Source of the DNA: Flavobacteriales bacterium
Lineage (GTDB): Bacteria; Bacteroidota; Bacteroidia; Flavobacteriales; UBA1820
Direction: 5' to 3'
Assembly: GCA_003150615.1 (NCBI GenBank)
Contig: QALN01000007.1
Coordinates: 1-64,000 of the forward strand
Length of the DNA stretch: 64,000 bases
In this document: one piece after another, positions 53,247 to 61,679 of the stretch
How the letters are laid out: each line of letters opens with the position of its first letter
How positions within the stretch are numbered: position 1 is the stretch's first letter
Program-made: the position numbers and the translations under genes
The notes under the pieces: generated by a model
The model's input: the letters and a program-made list of their open reading frames with translations, nothing else
Told to the model about the DNA's origin: nothing
The model's database searches: none

Positions 53247-53525
53247 ATGTTTACCGTAATAACCATAATGATTGCCGGGATACTGGCCGGACTGGCGCTC
53301 AAACGCCACCCTGTCTCCGGATTTATCCAAAATCTCGTATCCCCGGCCATATGGCTGCTTCTTTTCCTTCTGGGCCTATCGGTAGGCTCCGACCCTTCGA
53401 TAATGGACAATCTGCTCCCGCTAGGACGATATTCGCTGTTTTTGGCAACGGCAGGCGTTATCGGCAGCGCACTTGCAGCACTGGCCATATGGAGGTTGTT
53501 CTTCAAAAAAGTCCCCAGAAAATAA
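53247..53525 (+). CDS. lysO: LysO lysine exporter, N-terminal half
   Basis: A 92-residue membrane protein with three hydrophobic helices (about residues 2-17, 30-48 and 60-83), matching the N-terminal DUF340 part of LysO; LLLFLLGLSVGSDPSI (about 36-51) is the family's signature loop. In Bacteroidota LysO is commonly split into a small gene like this one and a gene of about 200 residues next to it. Here the larger half is at 21824, about 31 kb away, and the next gene is an unrelated YeiH-type transporter. It lies 36 bases after the TamB-like gene and may depend on that promoter. Both halves look intact. Confidence 0.85.
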   Translation: MFTVITIMIAGILAGLALKRHPVSGFIQNLVSPAIWLLLFLLGLSVGSDPSIMDNLLPLGRYSLFLATAGVIGSALAALAIWRLFFKKVPRK

Positions 53526-53648
53526 TTTACCCGTTTACCATACGCTACGCCGCATATTCCACACGGAACACAGACGCTTTAAACACGTATTTTCCGCACA
53601 CAATTTCAATTTTCACACACCTTTCCGGAGAAAACAGGCTGTTAAAAA

Positions 53649-53680
53649 TTTTACCGGTTTCCCGAAAGGGCTTACATTTG
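53649..53680 (+). promoter_or_regulatory. Promoter of the YeiH-family gene
   Basis: TTTT (53649-53652), 20-base spacer, TACATTTG (53673-53680), followed by C; 60 bases before the start. Confidence 0.6.
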
Positions 53681-53740
53681 CCCGTACTTTTACGATAATT
53701 AAAAATTATACACCATAACTTTTAATAATATAACACCCCA

Positions 53741-55006
53741 ATGGAAACCATAAAAAAAGCCAAACGCACATACGCAAACGAAGACTGGACTACGGTAATA
53801 CTAGGGGGCGTCATCATGTTGTTCGTAACCGCCGCCTCACTCGCCGGACACACGTACCTCATACCAAAATTCCCTTCTGAATTATCATCCCTGCCCGACG
53901 CTGCAAACCTGGCGTACATGTTCGCGTTCCTGTGCGCACTTACCATTGCCGGTTTTGCCATAATGGGAAAAAGCGTAAAAAACGTAATACCCTCGTTCGC
54001 CGTAATATTCGCTCTGGCCGCCGCTGCGGTATACATAACCAGGATACCGGCGGTAAAATCGACCGGCATCGAATCGGTCCTTTTTTCCGTAGCCATAGGC
54101 CTTGCGATAAGCAACCTGACAAGCGTACCATCATGGCTGCGCCCCGCCATGCAAAGCGAATTTTTCATCAAGACCGGGCTTGTCGTACTCGGCTCGTCGG
54201 TGATATTTTCCGAAATACTCAAGGCCGGATTCTTCGGCATACTGCAATCCCTTGTGGTCGTATTCGGGGTATGGTATTTCGCATTCTGGGTAGCGCGGAA
54301 AATGAAAGTGGACGACGAAATGTCCACCATGCTCGCCAGCGCCGTATCAATCTGCGGCGTATCGGCTGCGATAGCCACATGCGGAGCCATAAAAGGCGAC
54401 AATAAAAAGCTGTCTTACGTAATATCGCTCGTTCTGGTGATAGCCATCCCGATGATGTACGTCATGCCTTGGCTGGCAGTGAAAATGGGGCTGTCACAGG
54501 AAGTGGCCGGAGCATGGCTCGGCGGCACGATAGACACTACGGGAGCCGTTGTCGCCTCCGGTAAATTCATAGGCGAGACGGCGGAAAAATACAGCGTGAT
54601 AATAAAATCGTCGCAAAACGTATTGTTGGGCCTGGCAGCTTTCCTGATATCCATATACTGGTCGTATAAAGGAACACAACGTGAAGAAAAACCTACAGCA
54701 TCGCTTCTGTGGCGCCGTTTTCCGAAGTTCGTACTCGGTTTTGTAGCCGTTTCGGTCATATTCAGCACATGTTTCGACGCAGGCACGGCAAAGGAAATAG
54801 GCTCGGCGGCAAATAAAAATTTCCGGGAGGCGCTGTTCGCCATCGCTTTCGTGAGCATCGGACTGGAAACCAATTTCCGCCAGCTATTCTCGCAGGAGAA
54901 CAAACGTCCGCTGGCCGCATTCGTCACGGCTCAGGCGTTCAATATCGTCCTGACACTCGCCGTAGCCTACATCCTGTTCGGACTCATAGCGCCGCTTTTC
55001 ATCTGA
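53741..55006 (+). CDS. YeiH/UPF0324-family putative anion exporter
   Basis: A 421-residue membrane protein with about eleven helices, of the UPF0324 (YeiH) family, often labelled putative sulfate exporter. Diagnostic segments are GLAISNLTSVPSWLRPAMQ (near residue 118), KTGLVVLGSSVIFSEI (near 145), SAVSICGVSAAIATCGAIK (near 205) and LGGTIDTTGAVVASG (near 260). The real substrate is not established for most members. It is monocistronic by its own promoter. The last helices (LETNFRQLF, then IVLTLAVAYILFG) are complete. Confidence 0.85.
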   Translation: METIKKAKRTYANEDWTTVILGGVIMLFVTAASLAGHTYLIPKFPSELSSLPDAANLAYMFAFLCALTIAGFAIMGKSVKNVIPSFAVIFALAAAAVYITRIPAVKSTGIESVLFSVAIGLAISNLTSVPSWLRPAMQSEFFIKTGLVVLGSSVIFSEILKAGFFGILQSLVVVFGVWYFAFWVARKMKVDDEMSTMLASAVSICGVSAAIATCGAIKGDNKKLSYVISLVLVIAIPMMYVMPWLAVKMGLSQEVAGAWLGGTIDTTGAVVASGKFIGETAEKYSVIIKSSQNVLLGLAAFLISIYWSYKGTQREEKPTASLLWRRFPKFVLGFVAVSVIFSTCFDAGTAKEIGSAANKNFREALFAIAFVSIGLETNFRQLFSQENKRPLAAFVTAQAFNIVLTLAVAYILFGLIAPLFI

Positions 55007-55195
55007 TGTGCGGCAGGTGGTAAAATCCCTCCGTACCGGCTGAAAACCCATCCGCGCCGGCATATGGTTCAAAGCATATCGCACAAGCTACATTTTCAAC
55101 TGCAAATACGCCCGACGGGAGCATCGGTAGAAACATTTAAGAAAAACATTGCGCACGGAAAAAAAAGCTCGCAGACCAATGCGGCCGATAAAATA

Positions 55196-55227
55196 TTTCC
55201 GGTTTTCATTTTATGTCGCTAATTTTG
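55196..55227 (+). promoter_or_regulatory. Promoter of trmN6
   Basis: TTTC (55196-55199), 20-base spacer, TAATTTTG (55220-55227). It covers an ATG at 55213 that opens the longest frame and so supports the start at 55288. Confidence 0.6.
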
Positions 55228-55287
55228 GCGCATCCGAAGCGCACCCGCCTGCCTCAAGTTACAAATCAGGCGGAAGCTGTCAAAACT

Positions 55288-56004
55288 ATGGCTGAAAAAC
55301 ACGACAAACCTTTTCTGTTCCGCAGGTTTTCGCTCGTACACTCCCGTAGCGCCATGAAAATAGGCACTGACGGTGTTCTTGTCGGGGCGTGGGCCGATGC
55401 CGGCAATGCCAACGCAATACTGGACGTAGGTACCGGATGCGGAATAATAGCCCTTATGATGGCTCAAAGGTTCCCACAGGCGCAAATAGACGCCATAGAA
55501 CCCGACAACGGTTCGCTGGAAGATGCGGCAGACAATTTCGCTGCTAGTCCATGGGCCGACAGGCTTACACTTGCCGGAGGTGATTTCACCTCATACGGTT
55601 TCGGAAAAAAATACGATTTCATAGTATCCAACCCTCCGTTTTACTCCGAAGACACGGAAAGTCCCGATGCTTCCCGTGCCTCAGCGCGAAATACGAAAGC
55701 TTTACCACCGCAGGCAATAGCAGCGCGTTGCGCCGGACTTCTGTCTGCGGAAGGCCGTATAGCGGTGATATACCCTTATAGTTCCAAAACCGGCATAACC
55801 GGTATTTTCGCGCAGCATGGTTTTCTTCCGTGTGCAGTGACCGATGTGAGGGATTCCCCTTCCGCCCCGCTGAAACGCTCGCTTATGTGTTTTTCACGAA
55901 ATACGATCGAACCATGCGTTACGGACGAACTGTGTATCCGGGGCGAAGACGGAACGTGGAGCGACGCCTATCGCGCTTTGACCGGTGATTTTCATACAGT
56001 ATAG
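55288..56004 (+). CDS. trmN6: tRNA1(Val) A37 N6-methyltransferase
   Basis: A 238-residue class I methyltransferase of the YfiC/TrmN6 family, which methylates N6 of A37 in tRNA-Val. The family N-terminus (FRRFSLVHSRSAMKIGTDGVLVGAW, read in parts) is at about residues 10-34; the SAM loop is LDVGTGCGI (about 45-53); the catalytic NPPF is near residue 117. The frame opens 25 codons upstream at 55213, inside the promoter. I therefore start at MAEKHDKPF. It is monocistronic, ending at a 26 bp-arm hairpin. Confidence 0.92.
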   Translation: MAEKHDKPFLFRRFSLVHSRSAMKIGTDGVLVGAWADAGNANAILDVGTGCGIIALMMAQRFPQAQIDAIEPDNGSLEDAADNFAASPWADRLTLAGGDFTSYGFGKKYDFIVSNPPFYSEDTESPDASRASARNTKALPPQAIAARCAGLLSAEGRIAVIYPYSSKTGITGIFAQHGFLPCAVTDVRDSPSAPLKRSLMCFSRNTIEPCVTDELCIRGEDGTWSDAYRALTGDFHTV

Positions 56005-56017
56005 ACCGGGCAATACG

Positions 56018-56070
56018 CTGCGAACGCAAAAAGGCAGGCCCTTAAAGGGCCTGCCTTTTTGCGTTCGCAG
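56018..56070 (+). terminator. Bidirectional palindromic terminator, 26 bp arms
   Basis: Near-perfect 53-base palindrome (26 bp arms, one central base) with AAAAAGGCAGG and its complement inside, between convergent trmN6 and MFS genes. Confidence 0.9.
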
Positions 56071-56085
56071 TATTTACAGATACGG

Positions 56086-57354
56086 TTATTCTTCCGAAGA
56101 GCTGTGGCGCGAACCTGCCAGCGCATAGAAAATAAGATAGCACTCGCAAGCGACGATAAAGTACCACGTAATGTGGAAACCGCCGAAGTAGTCAGCCATC
56201 ATGCTCTGTACAAGAGGTATGATACCACCGCCAAGCACACCTATCATAAGCGCGCCGGAACCCTTAGAAGTGTATTTTCCAAGTCCGTCGATAGCCAGTG
56301 TAAATATAGCCGACCACATGATCGAATGTACCAGACCCATAGCAACGAGTATCCAAGGATTCTGCATCAGCGTAGCCGCAAGGCAAAGCACGGCGGCAGC
56401 CACGGAAGTAAACACCAGCTGCGTACGTGCGGAAACCTTTGAAAGCGAGCTACCCACAAGACGTCCCACCAGCATAGCACCCCAATAAAGCGAAGCCATA
56501 AGAGCGGCATTGGCTGCGAAAGAACCGTCCAGCGATTTAGCATAATCCACCACATAAGTGCCGACCGAAACCTCAACGCCAACATAGAAGAATATGGCAA
56601 CCACGCCCAATGTCAGGTGGCGGAAACTCCATATGCTTTTCGGCAGTTTTTCCCCTACTTCGGACACGGTATTCGGTATGGTAGGCAATTTGAGCTTGCT
56701 CACCACGAACGATACGACGAGTATCACCGCAGTAAGGACCGCAAACGGCAGTATCACCTGGTTGATCGTTATATCTTCGCTGGCCATTCCGCCGAACACC
56801 ACGTATGTGAGGAACAACGGAGCGATAGTCGTACCTATCGAGTTGGCCGAACCGCCCATATTCTGGCGCTGCACGCCGGAAGTGCCCTTTACCGCACAAT
56901 TGACCAGATAGGGATTTATCACCACCTGCATTATCGTCACACCGGCCCCGGCCACGTAAGAGCCGAGTATGAAAATGAAATAAGCGACAGGAATGTTATA
57001 TCCGGCTATATCCACGCGGCTGGACACGTTTACTTCGTACCATGCCGAGAACGTGAATATGCCCAACCCTACGGCCAGTACGCCCAGTGCACGTATCATA
57101 GTGCCCTTGTAACCGTACTTAGTCACCCAGTTGGCGCCTGTATTTCCCGTAAGCGGATATGCCAGGAACCACGAGAATATGATTATCGTTCCCAGCGTGA
57201 ATTTTATGTTCTGAAGGCTGGGGTCATCCAGAAACACCTTTTTTATCGGCCCCTGGAACTGCTGGTTGATGCAGGTCAGAAATCCGACGAAAAAGAACAA
57301 AATCACCATCGTAATGAACGGGGCGAGATAGTTTTGTTGCTTGTTTGTATCCAT
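56086..57354 (-). CDS. MFS sugar:H+ symporter (FHS/GluP-FucP type)
   Basis: A 422-residue major facilitator with twelve predicted helices. The N-terminal FFFVGFLTCINQQFQGP (about residues 20-36) is typical of the fucose/glucose/galactose permease (FHS) group, as is NPYLVNCAVKGTSGVQRQNMGGSANS (about 146-171, read in parts). It would import a hexose with protons. No catabolic gene for a particular sugar is adjacent, so the substrate is open. dusB lies upstream on the same strand, 107 bases away, and ends in the other direction of transcription flow before it; a shared transcript is possible but not needed. Confidence 0.88.
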   Translation of the reverse strand: MDTNKQQNYLAPFITMVILFFFVGFLTCINQQFQGPIKKVFLDDPSLQNIKFTLGTIIIFSWFLAYPLTGNTGANWVTKYGYKGTMIRALGVLAVGLGIFTFSAWYEVNVSSRVDIAGYNIPVAYFIFILGSYVAGAGVTIMQVVINPYLVNCAVKGTSGVQRQNMGGSANSIGTTIAPLFLTYVVFGGMASEDITINQVILPFAVLTAVILVVSFVVSKLKLPTIPNTVSEVGEKLPKSIWSFRHLTLGVVAIFFYVGVEVSVGTYVVDYAKSLDGSFAANAALMASLYWGAMLVGRLVGSSLSKVSARTQLVFTSVAAAVLCLAATLMQNPWILVAMGLVHSIMWSAIFTLAIDGLGKYTSKGSGALMIGVLGGGIIPLVQSMMADYFGGFHITWYFIVACECYLIFYALAGSRHSSSEE

Positions 57355-57461
57355 CGTTGTTTTAAGTAATTATGTTTTATTTTGACTTATCCGCAGAATT
57401 CCCCGGCCACAGGCCGGCATACAAGGGGTAAAGATAGTGTTTTTCGGACACTAAAAAATAA

Positions 57462-58448
57462 TTAAGACGAAAAAACATCGGGAATACGCTCCAGAATTTC
57501 CAACACCGCCTGCGAAGTATCCGCAGTACACAACTTTATGCGCGTATCCTTGAAACCGGCTATCCCTTTGAAATAAGAAGCATAATGCTTGCGCGTTTCC
57601 AGGACGCCGAGACGCTCGCCTTTCCACGCCACCGCCCTTAAAAGATGCGTGCGTGCCGCTTCGGTCCGTTGGCCCACCGACGGCGGGGGTAGATGCCCAC
57701 CCGTCTTGAGGAAATGTTTCACCTCGGCGAATATCCAGGGATTGCCTACCGCAGCCCTGCCTATCATACATCCGTCCAGCCCGTATTCGTCGCGCATGCG
57801 GAGAGCGTCCTCGCCACACGTGACATCGCCGTTGCCGACCACAGGGATACGTATGCGCGGATTTCTTTTCACATCGCGTATCACATCCCAGCGCGCCTGC
57901 CCTTTATACATCTGGCATCGCGTGCGCCCGTGTATCGTCAAGGCTTTTATGCCGCAATCCTGAAGGCTTTCCGCTATATCGGCAATTACTATGCTGTGTT
58001 CGTCCCAGCCAAGGCGGGTCTTTACCGTAACCGGAATATCGGGACATGCATCCACCACAGCCCGGGTTATCTTCAGCATATTCGGAATATCCTGAAAAAT
58101 ACCCGATCCTGCGCCCTTCCCCGCCACCTTGCCTACCGGACAGCCGAAATTTATGTCCAACACATCAGGCTTACGGTCGAGCGAAGCTATCATACCAGCC
58201 GCTTTGGACATGCTGTCCGCATCGGCCCCGAATATCTGTATGCCCACCGGGCGTTCGGAATCTTCGATATCAAGCTTTACCAGACTCTTTTCGGCGTTTC
58301 GTATAAGACCGTCGGCAGATATGAACTCAGAATACGACATGTCCGCCCCGTGTTCGCGGCACAGGGTGCGGAACGGCGGGTCCGTAATATCTTCCATCGG
58401 AGCCAGTATAACGGGATATTCCCCCAAGTCCAACTCGCCTATTTTCAT
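57462..58448 (-). CDS. dusB: tRNA dihydrouridine synthase
   Basis: A 328-residue FMN enzyme reducing uridine to dihydrouridine in tRNA D-loops. The FMN barrel starts with PVILAPMEDITDPPFR (about residues 12-27); the catalytic cysteine is in DINFGCPVGKVAGKGAG (about 98-114); HGRTRCQMYKG (near 175) and VVGNGDV (near 205) are family motifs, as is GCMIGRAAVGNPWIF (near 231). DusB type is the best fit. It is divergent from the CPBP protease gene. Confidence 0.95.
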   Translation of the reverse strand: MKIGELDLGEYPVILAPMEDITDPPFRTLCREHGADMSYSEFISADGLIRNAEKSLVKLDIEDSERPVGIQIFGADADSMSKAAGMIASLDRKPDVLDINFGCPVGKVAGKGAGSGIFQDIPNMLKITRAVVDACPDIPVTVKTRLGWDEHSIVIADIAESLQDCGIKALTIHGRTRCQMYKGQARWDVIRDVKRNPRIRIPVVGNGDVTCGEDALRMRDEYGLDGCMIGRAAVGNPWIFAEVKHFLKTGGHLPPPSVGQRTEAARTHLLRAVAWKGERLGVLETRKHYASYFKGIAGFKDTRIKLCTADTSQAVLEILERIPDVFSS

Positions 58449-58531
58449 ATCGTAAGAGCGTATGTATTACTTTTCAAAACAGAAATACGACTTTTGGCCG
58501 CACATATAGCGTTAATTCCGGCACAAAGATA

Positions 58532-58539
58532 TATATTTG
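58532..58539 (+). promoter_or_regulatory. -7 box of the CPBP-glycosidase operon
   Basis: TATATTTG, 63 bases before the ATG at 58602. No clear -33 element. Confidence 0.5.
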
Positions 58540-58601
58540 TAACACTACAAACATCTAAAATAACGGCCGCACATAAGAACCAAGCAAAGAACTGCTGTAA
58601 A

Positions 58602-59522
58602 ATGCCGTACCATACGAACAAAAAGGCTTTTTATACCGACGCGCCCGGCATATTGCTCATGCGTTTCATATTGACGTCTGTAGCCTGCGCGGTAACGGCC
58701 AGCGCCGCTTCGTACCTTTTGGCCGAGTACGTTTGGAGCAACATAGGATACACTGCCGAATTACGGACAACGCTCCTGCGGGTTTTCCAGATCGCGGCCT
58801 CCATCGTGATGTTCGCTCTGCCGGCTGCGATATTCTGGCGCAGGACGGGTTACGGCATCAAAAACGGGCTGCGGCTTTCGGCTCCGAAATGGAGAACTGT
58901 GGCATATGCCGTGATAATAATGTTCGCCATACAGCCGTTCATCCAGTTCATCGTCATGTTCACAAGGGATTTTCTGGAATACTCTCTCTCTGCCGATACA
59001 TTCGCCGGCCTGAAAAACATACAAGCCGTACGCGAAAATGCGATAAACGCCATAACAGGCGACAAATCATGGGGCTCTTTCCCTCTGAGCATAATCATAC
59101 TAGGACTGGTTCCGGCGCTTACGGAGGAATTTTTCTTCCGCGGAACCCTGCAACGGCTCCTGCTCAGGGTCACGCACCGGGGATACCTCGCCATATTGAT
59201 CACCAGCGCAGTATTCACTGCCGTACATTTCGATTACTTCAACTGCGCAGGCATATTCGTATGTTCGGTCGTACTCGGTTATCTATACCTGTATTCATCG
59301 TCTTTGTGGGTCCCGGTTGCGTTTCATTTCGCATCGAATTCGTGGAACATACTGATGATGTACTTGATTGCCGCCACGGGATACGACGCCGACGCCGGGA
59401 CATCCCGGATACCGTGGTGGTCGGCACTGATAAGCGCCGCAATGATACTGCTGGTGATGCGGATCATGCGCAATGCATCATATATGGAACGCCGCAAAGA
59501 ACATGTTACACTCCGTAAATAA
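58602..59522 (+). CDS. CPBP-family intramembrane metalloprotease
   Basis: A 306-residue polytopic membrane protein of the CPBP (Abi/CAAX-like) family. The catalytic motifs are complete: EEFFFRG (about residue 174), AVHFDYFN (about 207) and FHFASNSWN (about 245). About eight helices surround them. An open frame in this phase runs upstream to 57693 across dusB, but that part is antisense to dusB and has no family similarity; the ATG at 58602 is the first sensible start after the promoter box. CPBP proteins range from prenyl-protein proteases to immunity factors; here it is followed after 40 bases by a secreted glycosidase-like gene. Confidence 0.85.
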   Translation: MPYHTNKKAFYTDAPGILLMRFILTSVACAVTASAASYLLAEYVWSNIGYTAELRTTLLRVFQIAASIVMFALPAAIFWRRTGYGIKNGLRLSAPKWRTVAYAVIIMFAIQPFIQFIVMFTRDFLEYSLSADTFAGLKNIQAVRENAINAITGDKSWGSFPLSIIILGLVPALTEEFFFRGTLQRLLLRVTHRGYLAILITSAVFTAVHFDYFNCAGIFVCSVVLGYLYLYSSSLWVPVAFHFASNSWNILMMYLIAATGYDADAGTSRIPWWSALISAAMILLVMRIMRNASYMERRKEHVTLRK

Positions 59523-59562
59523 CAAATGTAAAACACAAATAACCGTAATTAACATTCCGCCC

Positions 59563-61548
59563 ATGAAAAAACTACTTTTCCTACTCGCCGTATGCCTGTG
59601 TTCGGCAGGCGCACACGCACAAAAATCCGTCAAGGCCAATTTCCGCCTGGATTTTTACATGAACGAGCCAAAAGCCGAATTCCTTGTCTATGTTCCCGAT
59701 ACCACATCCTTCGACGGCGCATCGGTAACGCTCACCTCTCCATCGGGGCAGACATTTTCAGCCCCCGCCCCAAAAGGTAAAATAACGGCAGTCGAAGTAC
59801 CCATATCGGCGCTCCCTACCAGCGAAAGCACATTCCGGTATTCGGTCGAAGGCGCATCGCAATCGGCCGCAGGGCAGGTCACGCTGAAAAAACTGCCTTA
59901 CAAGTTCAACGCCACACAGGTGGACCGCAAGACGCAGGGAGTCGTATCACGGGGAATGCCTGTGATCCCTTTCGGTTTTTACTGCTACTCTCCGGTACAG
60001 CCTATGATAGCTGAAGAGGAAGTCGTACGCGGCTTCAACCTGTTGTCTCCCTACCAAAATATCCCGCGCACCGACATAAAAGCACGCAAGATATACATGG
60101 ACCGCGCTGCCGAACTCGGCATGAAGGTAAATTACAATCTTTTGAGCGTAGCCACGGGCGGAACAGGATACAACAAAAACCAGAATCCGGAAGAACGCAC
60201 CGAAATGCTCCGCCGAGAAGTTGAAATGTTCAAAGACCATCCGGCATTGCTCAGCTGGTATCTGGCCGATGAACCGGACGGACGTAAAACGCCTCCCGAA
60301 GACATCGTCGAACTTTACGATATAATAAAAGAAATAGACCCGTACCATCCCGTGACAATAGTGTTCATGCACCGCGGCACGGCTCGCAAATACGCCGACG
60401 GACTGGACATAGCCATGGGCGACCTGTACCCCGTGCCGCGCGCGCCGCTTAAAGGAGTCTCGGCATTCCAGGACGAGCTTTCCCGTGAATTCATGCTCGA
60501 AAAAGCCATATGGCTCGTACCGCAGGCTTTCGGAGGTAACGAATGGTGGACGCGCGAACCGACAGCCGCCGAAATGCGCGGAGCGACATACATGGGGCTG
60601 ATAAACGGCAGCCGTGGTTTCCAGTACTTCATACGCCACGGACAGAACGGATTTCCCAAATCGACAACAGCATGGGCCGAAGCCGGCGCAATGGCGCTTG
60701 AAATAGCCGAACTAAGCCCGTATGTGCTCTCCGGTGAAGACGCGCCCGAAGTGAGCATAGCGGATTCGCTGGCCGAAGCCCGCGCATGGACACGCGGAGG
60801 GAACACCGTCATAGCGGTGGTAAACCAGGAAAACAAACCAAAGGACATATCCGTCAAGATAGAAGGCTCGGACTATTCCGGCCCTGTATCCGTTCCGTTT
60901 GAAGACCGTGTTGTCATGGCCGAAAACGGCGTAATAACGGACAAAATGCTCGGTTACGACTCCAAAGTTTACAAGATAACGCAAAAGGCGCCTGCAACAT
61001 ACGGAGATCCTGAAAATGTGGTAGTCGATCCGGATTTCGAACAGAACACATCGGTAGGCGTACCGAATGCAATATATGCACAGGTCGGTACCGGCCGCGG
61101 TTCGACATACTTCACGGATTCCCGCACGGCTTACAGCGGCGAACACTCCCTGCGCCTTACCACACACAAGAATGGCGAAGGAGTAACGCTCCAGCATTTT
61201 CCGATGATAGTGGATTCCGGACGCGTATATACCATATCTTTCTGGGCAAAAGCCGCACCGAAAGAGGAATTCCCTACGACCAAGAACTACCTGAACAAAC
61301 GCGGAAAAGTAAAAACCGAGAAAATCAAACCCGAAGAGCCCGTATTGCATGTCAACCTGCGCCATTTAGGTAAAAACCTCGTCGACACCGACGTGACGAT
61401 AGACAATCCGCAGTGGACACGGTACACGATAGACGTTCCGGTGGAAAAACAGCCCGGCCGCGGACGCGACGGCATCACCCTTAACCTCAACCTGAAGACT
61501 CGTTCCATGATATGGATAGACCTGGTAGAGTTCGCGCCAAAAAAATAA
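59563..61548 (+). CDS. Secreted glycosidase-like protein (TIM barrel plus C-terminal jelly roll)
   Basis: A 661-residue exported protein. The signal peptide ends near AGAHAQ (residue 20). An N-terminal beta domain (about 22-115) is followed by a probable TIM barrel (about 120-430), where SWYLADEPDG (near 232) places a glutamate as candidate acid/base, and NEWWTREPTAAEM and NGSRGFQYFIRHG resemble beta-galactosidase-type glycosidases. After a beta domain (about 430-490), a jelly-roll, carbohydrate-binding-like module (about 500-661) has GEHSLRLTTHKNGEG. I cannot give a GH family. The frame opens at 59473 within the CPBP gene, but MKKLLFLLAVCLC at 59563 begins a clean signal peptide. Confidence 0.75.
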   Translation: MKKLLFLLAVCLCSAGAHAQKSVKANFRLDFYMNEPKAEFLVYVPDTTSFDGASVTLTSPSGQTFSAPAPKGKITAVEVPISALPTSESTFRYSVEGASQSAAGQVTLKKLPYKFNATQVDRKTQGVVSRGMPVIPFGFYCYSPVQPMIAEEEVVRGFNLLSPYQNIPRTDIKARKIYMDRAAELGMKVNYNLLSVATGGTGYNKNQNPEERTEMLRREVEMFKDHPALLSWYLADEPDGRKTPPEDIVELYDIIKEIDPYHPVTIVFMHRGTARKYADGLDIAMGDLYPVPRAPLKGVSAFQDELSREFMLEKAIWLVPQAFGGNEWWTREPTAAEMRGATYMGLINGSRGFQYFIRHGQNGFPKSTTAWAEAGAMALEIAELSPYVLSGEDAPEVSIADSLAEARAWTRGGNTVIAVVNQENKPKDISVKIEGSDYSGPVSVPFEDRVVMAENGVITDKMLGYDSKVYKITQKAPATYGDPENVVVDPDFEQNTSVGVPNAIYAQVGTGRGSTYFTDSRTAYSGEHSLRLTTHKNGEGVTLQHFPMIVDSGRVYTISFWAKAAPKEEFPTTKNYLNKRGKVKTEKIKPEEPVLHVNLRHLGKNLVDTDVTIDNPQWTRYTIDVPVEKQPGRGRDGITLNLNLKTRSMIWIDLVEFAPKK

Positions 61549-61571
61549 AAATCATAAAAAGCAACGCTACG

Positions 61572-61603
61572 AAAAAGGCGTCCCTTACCGGGGACGCCTT
61601 TTT
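61572..61603 (+). terminator. Bidirectional terminator
   Basis: Stem AAAAAGGCGTCCC/GGGACGCCTTTTT with a 6-base loop, between the convergent glycosidase-like and FabH-like genes. Confidence 0.92.
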
Positions 61604-61679
61604 ACATACACACAATAAATAGATTAAACAAGTAAACTTTTTTACGTTCCGGGTGAAACCGGAAAACTATATACAAAAC

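Noticed and set aside
57693..58601. Long open frame upstream of the CPBP protease, apparently a 609-residue protein
   Set aside because: This part is antisense to dusB, has Tyr/Arg/His-rich composition typical of a shadow frame, and contains no membrane protease features; the CPBP gene starts at 58602 after a promoter box.
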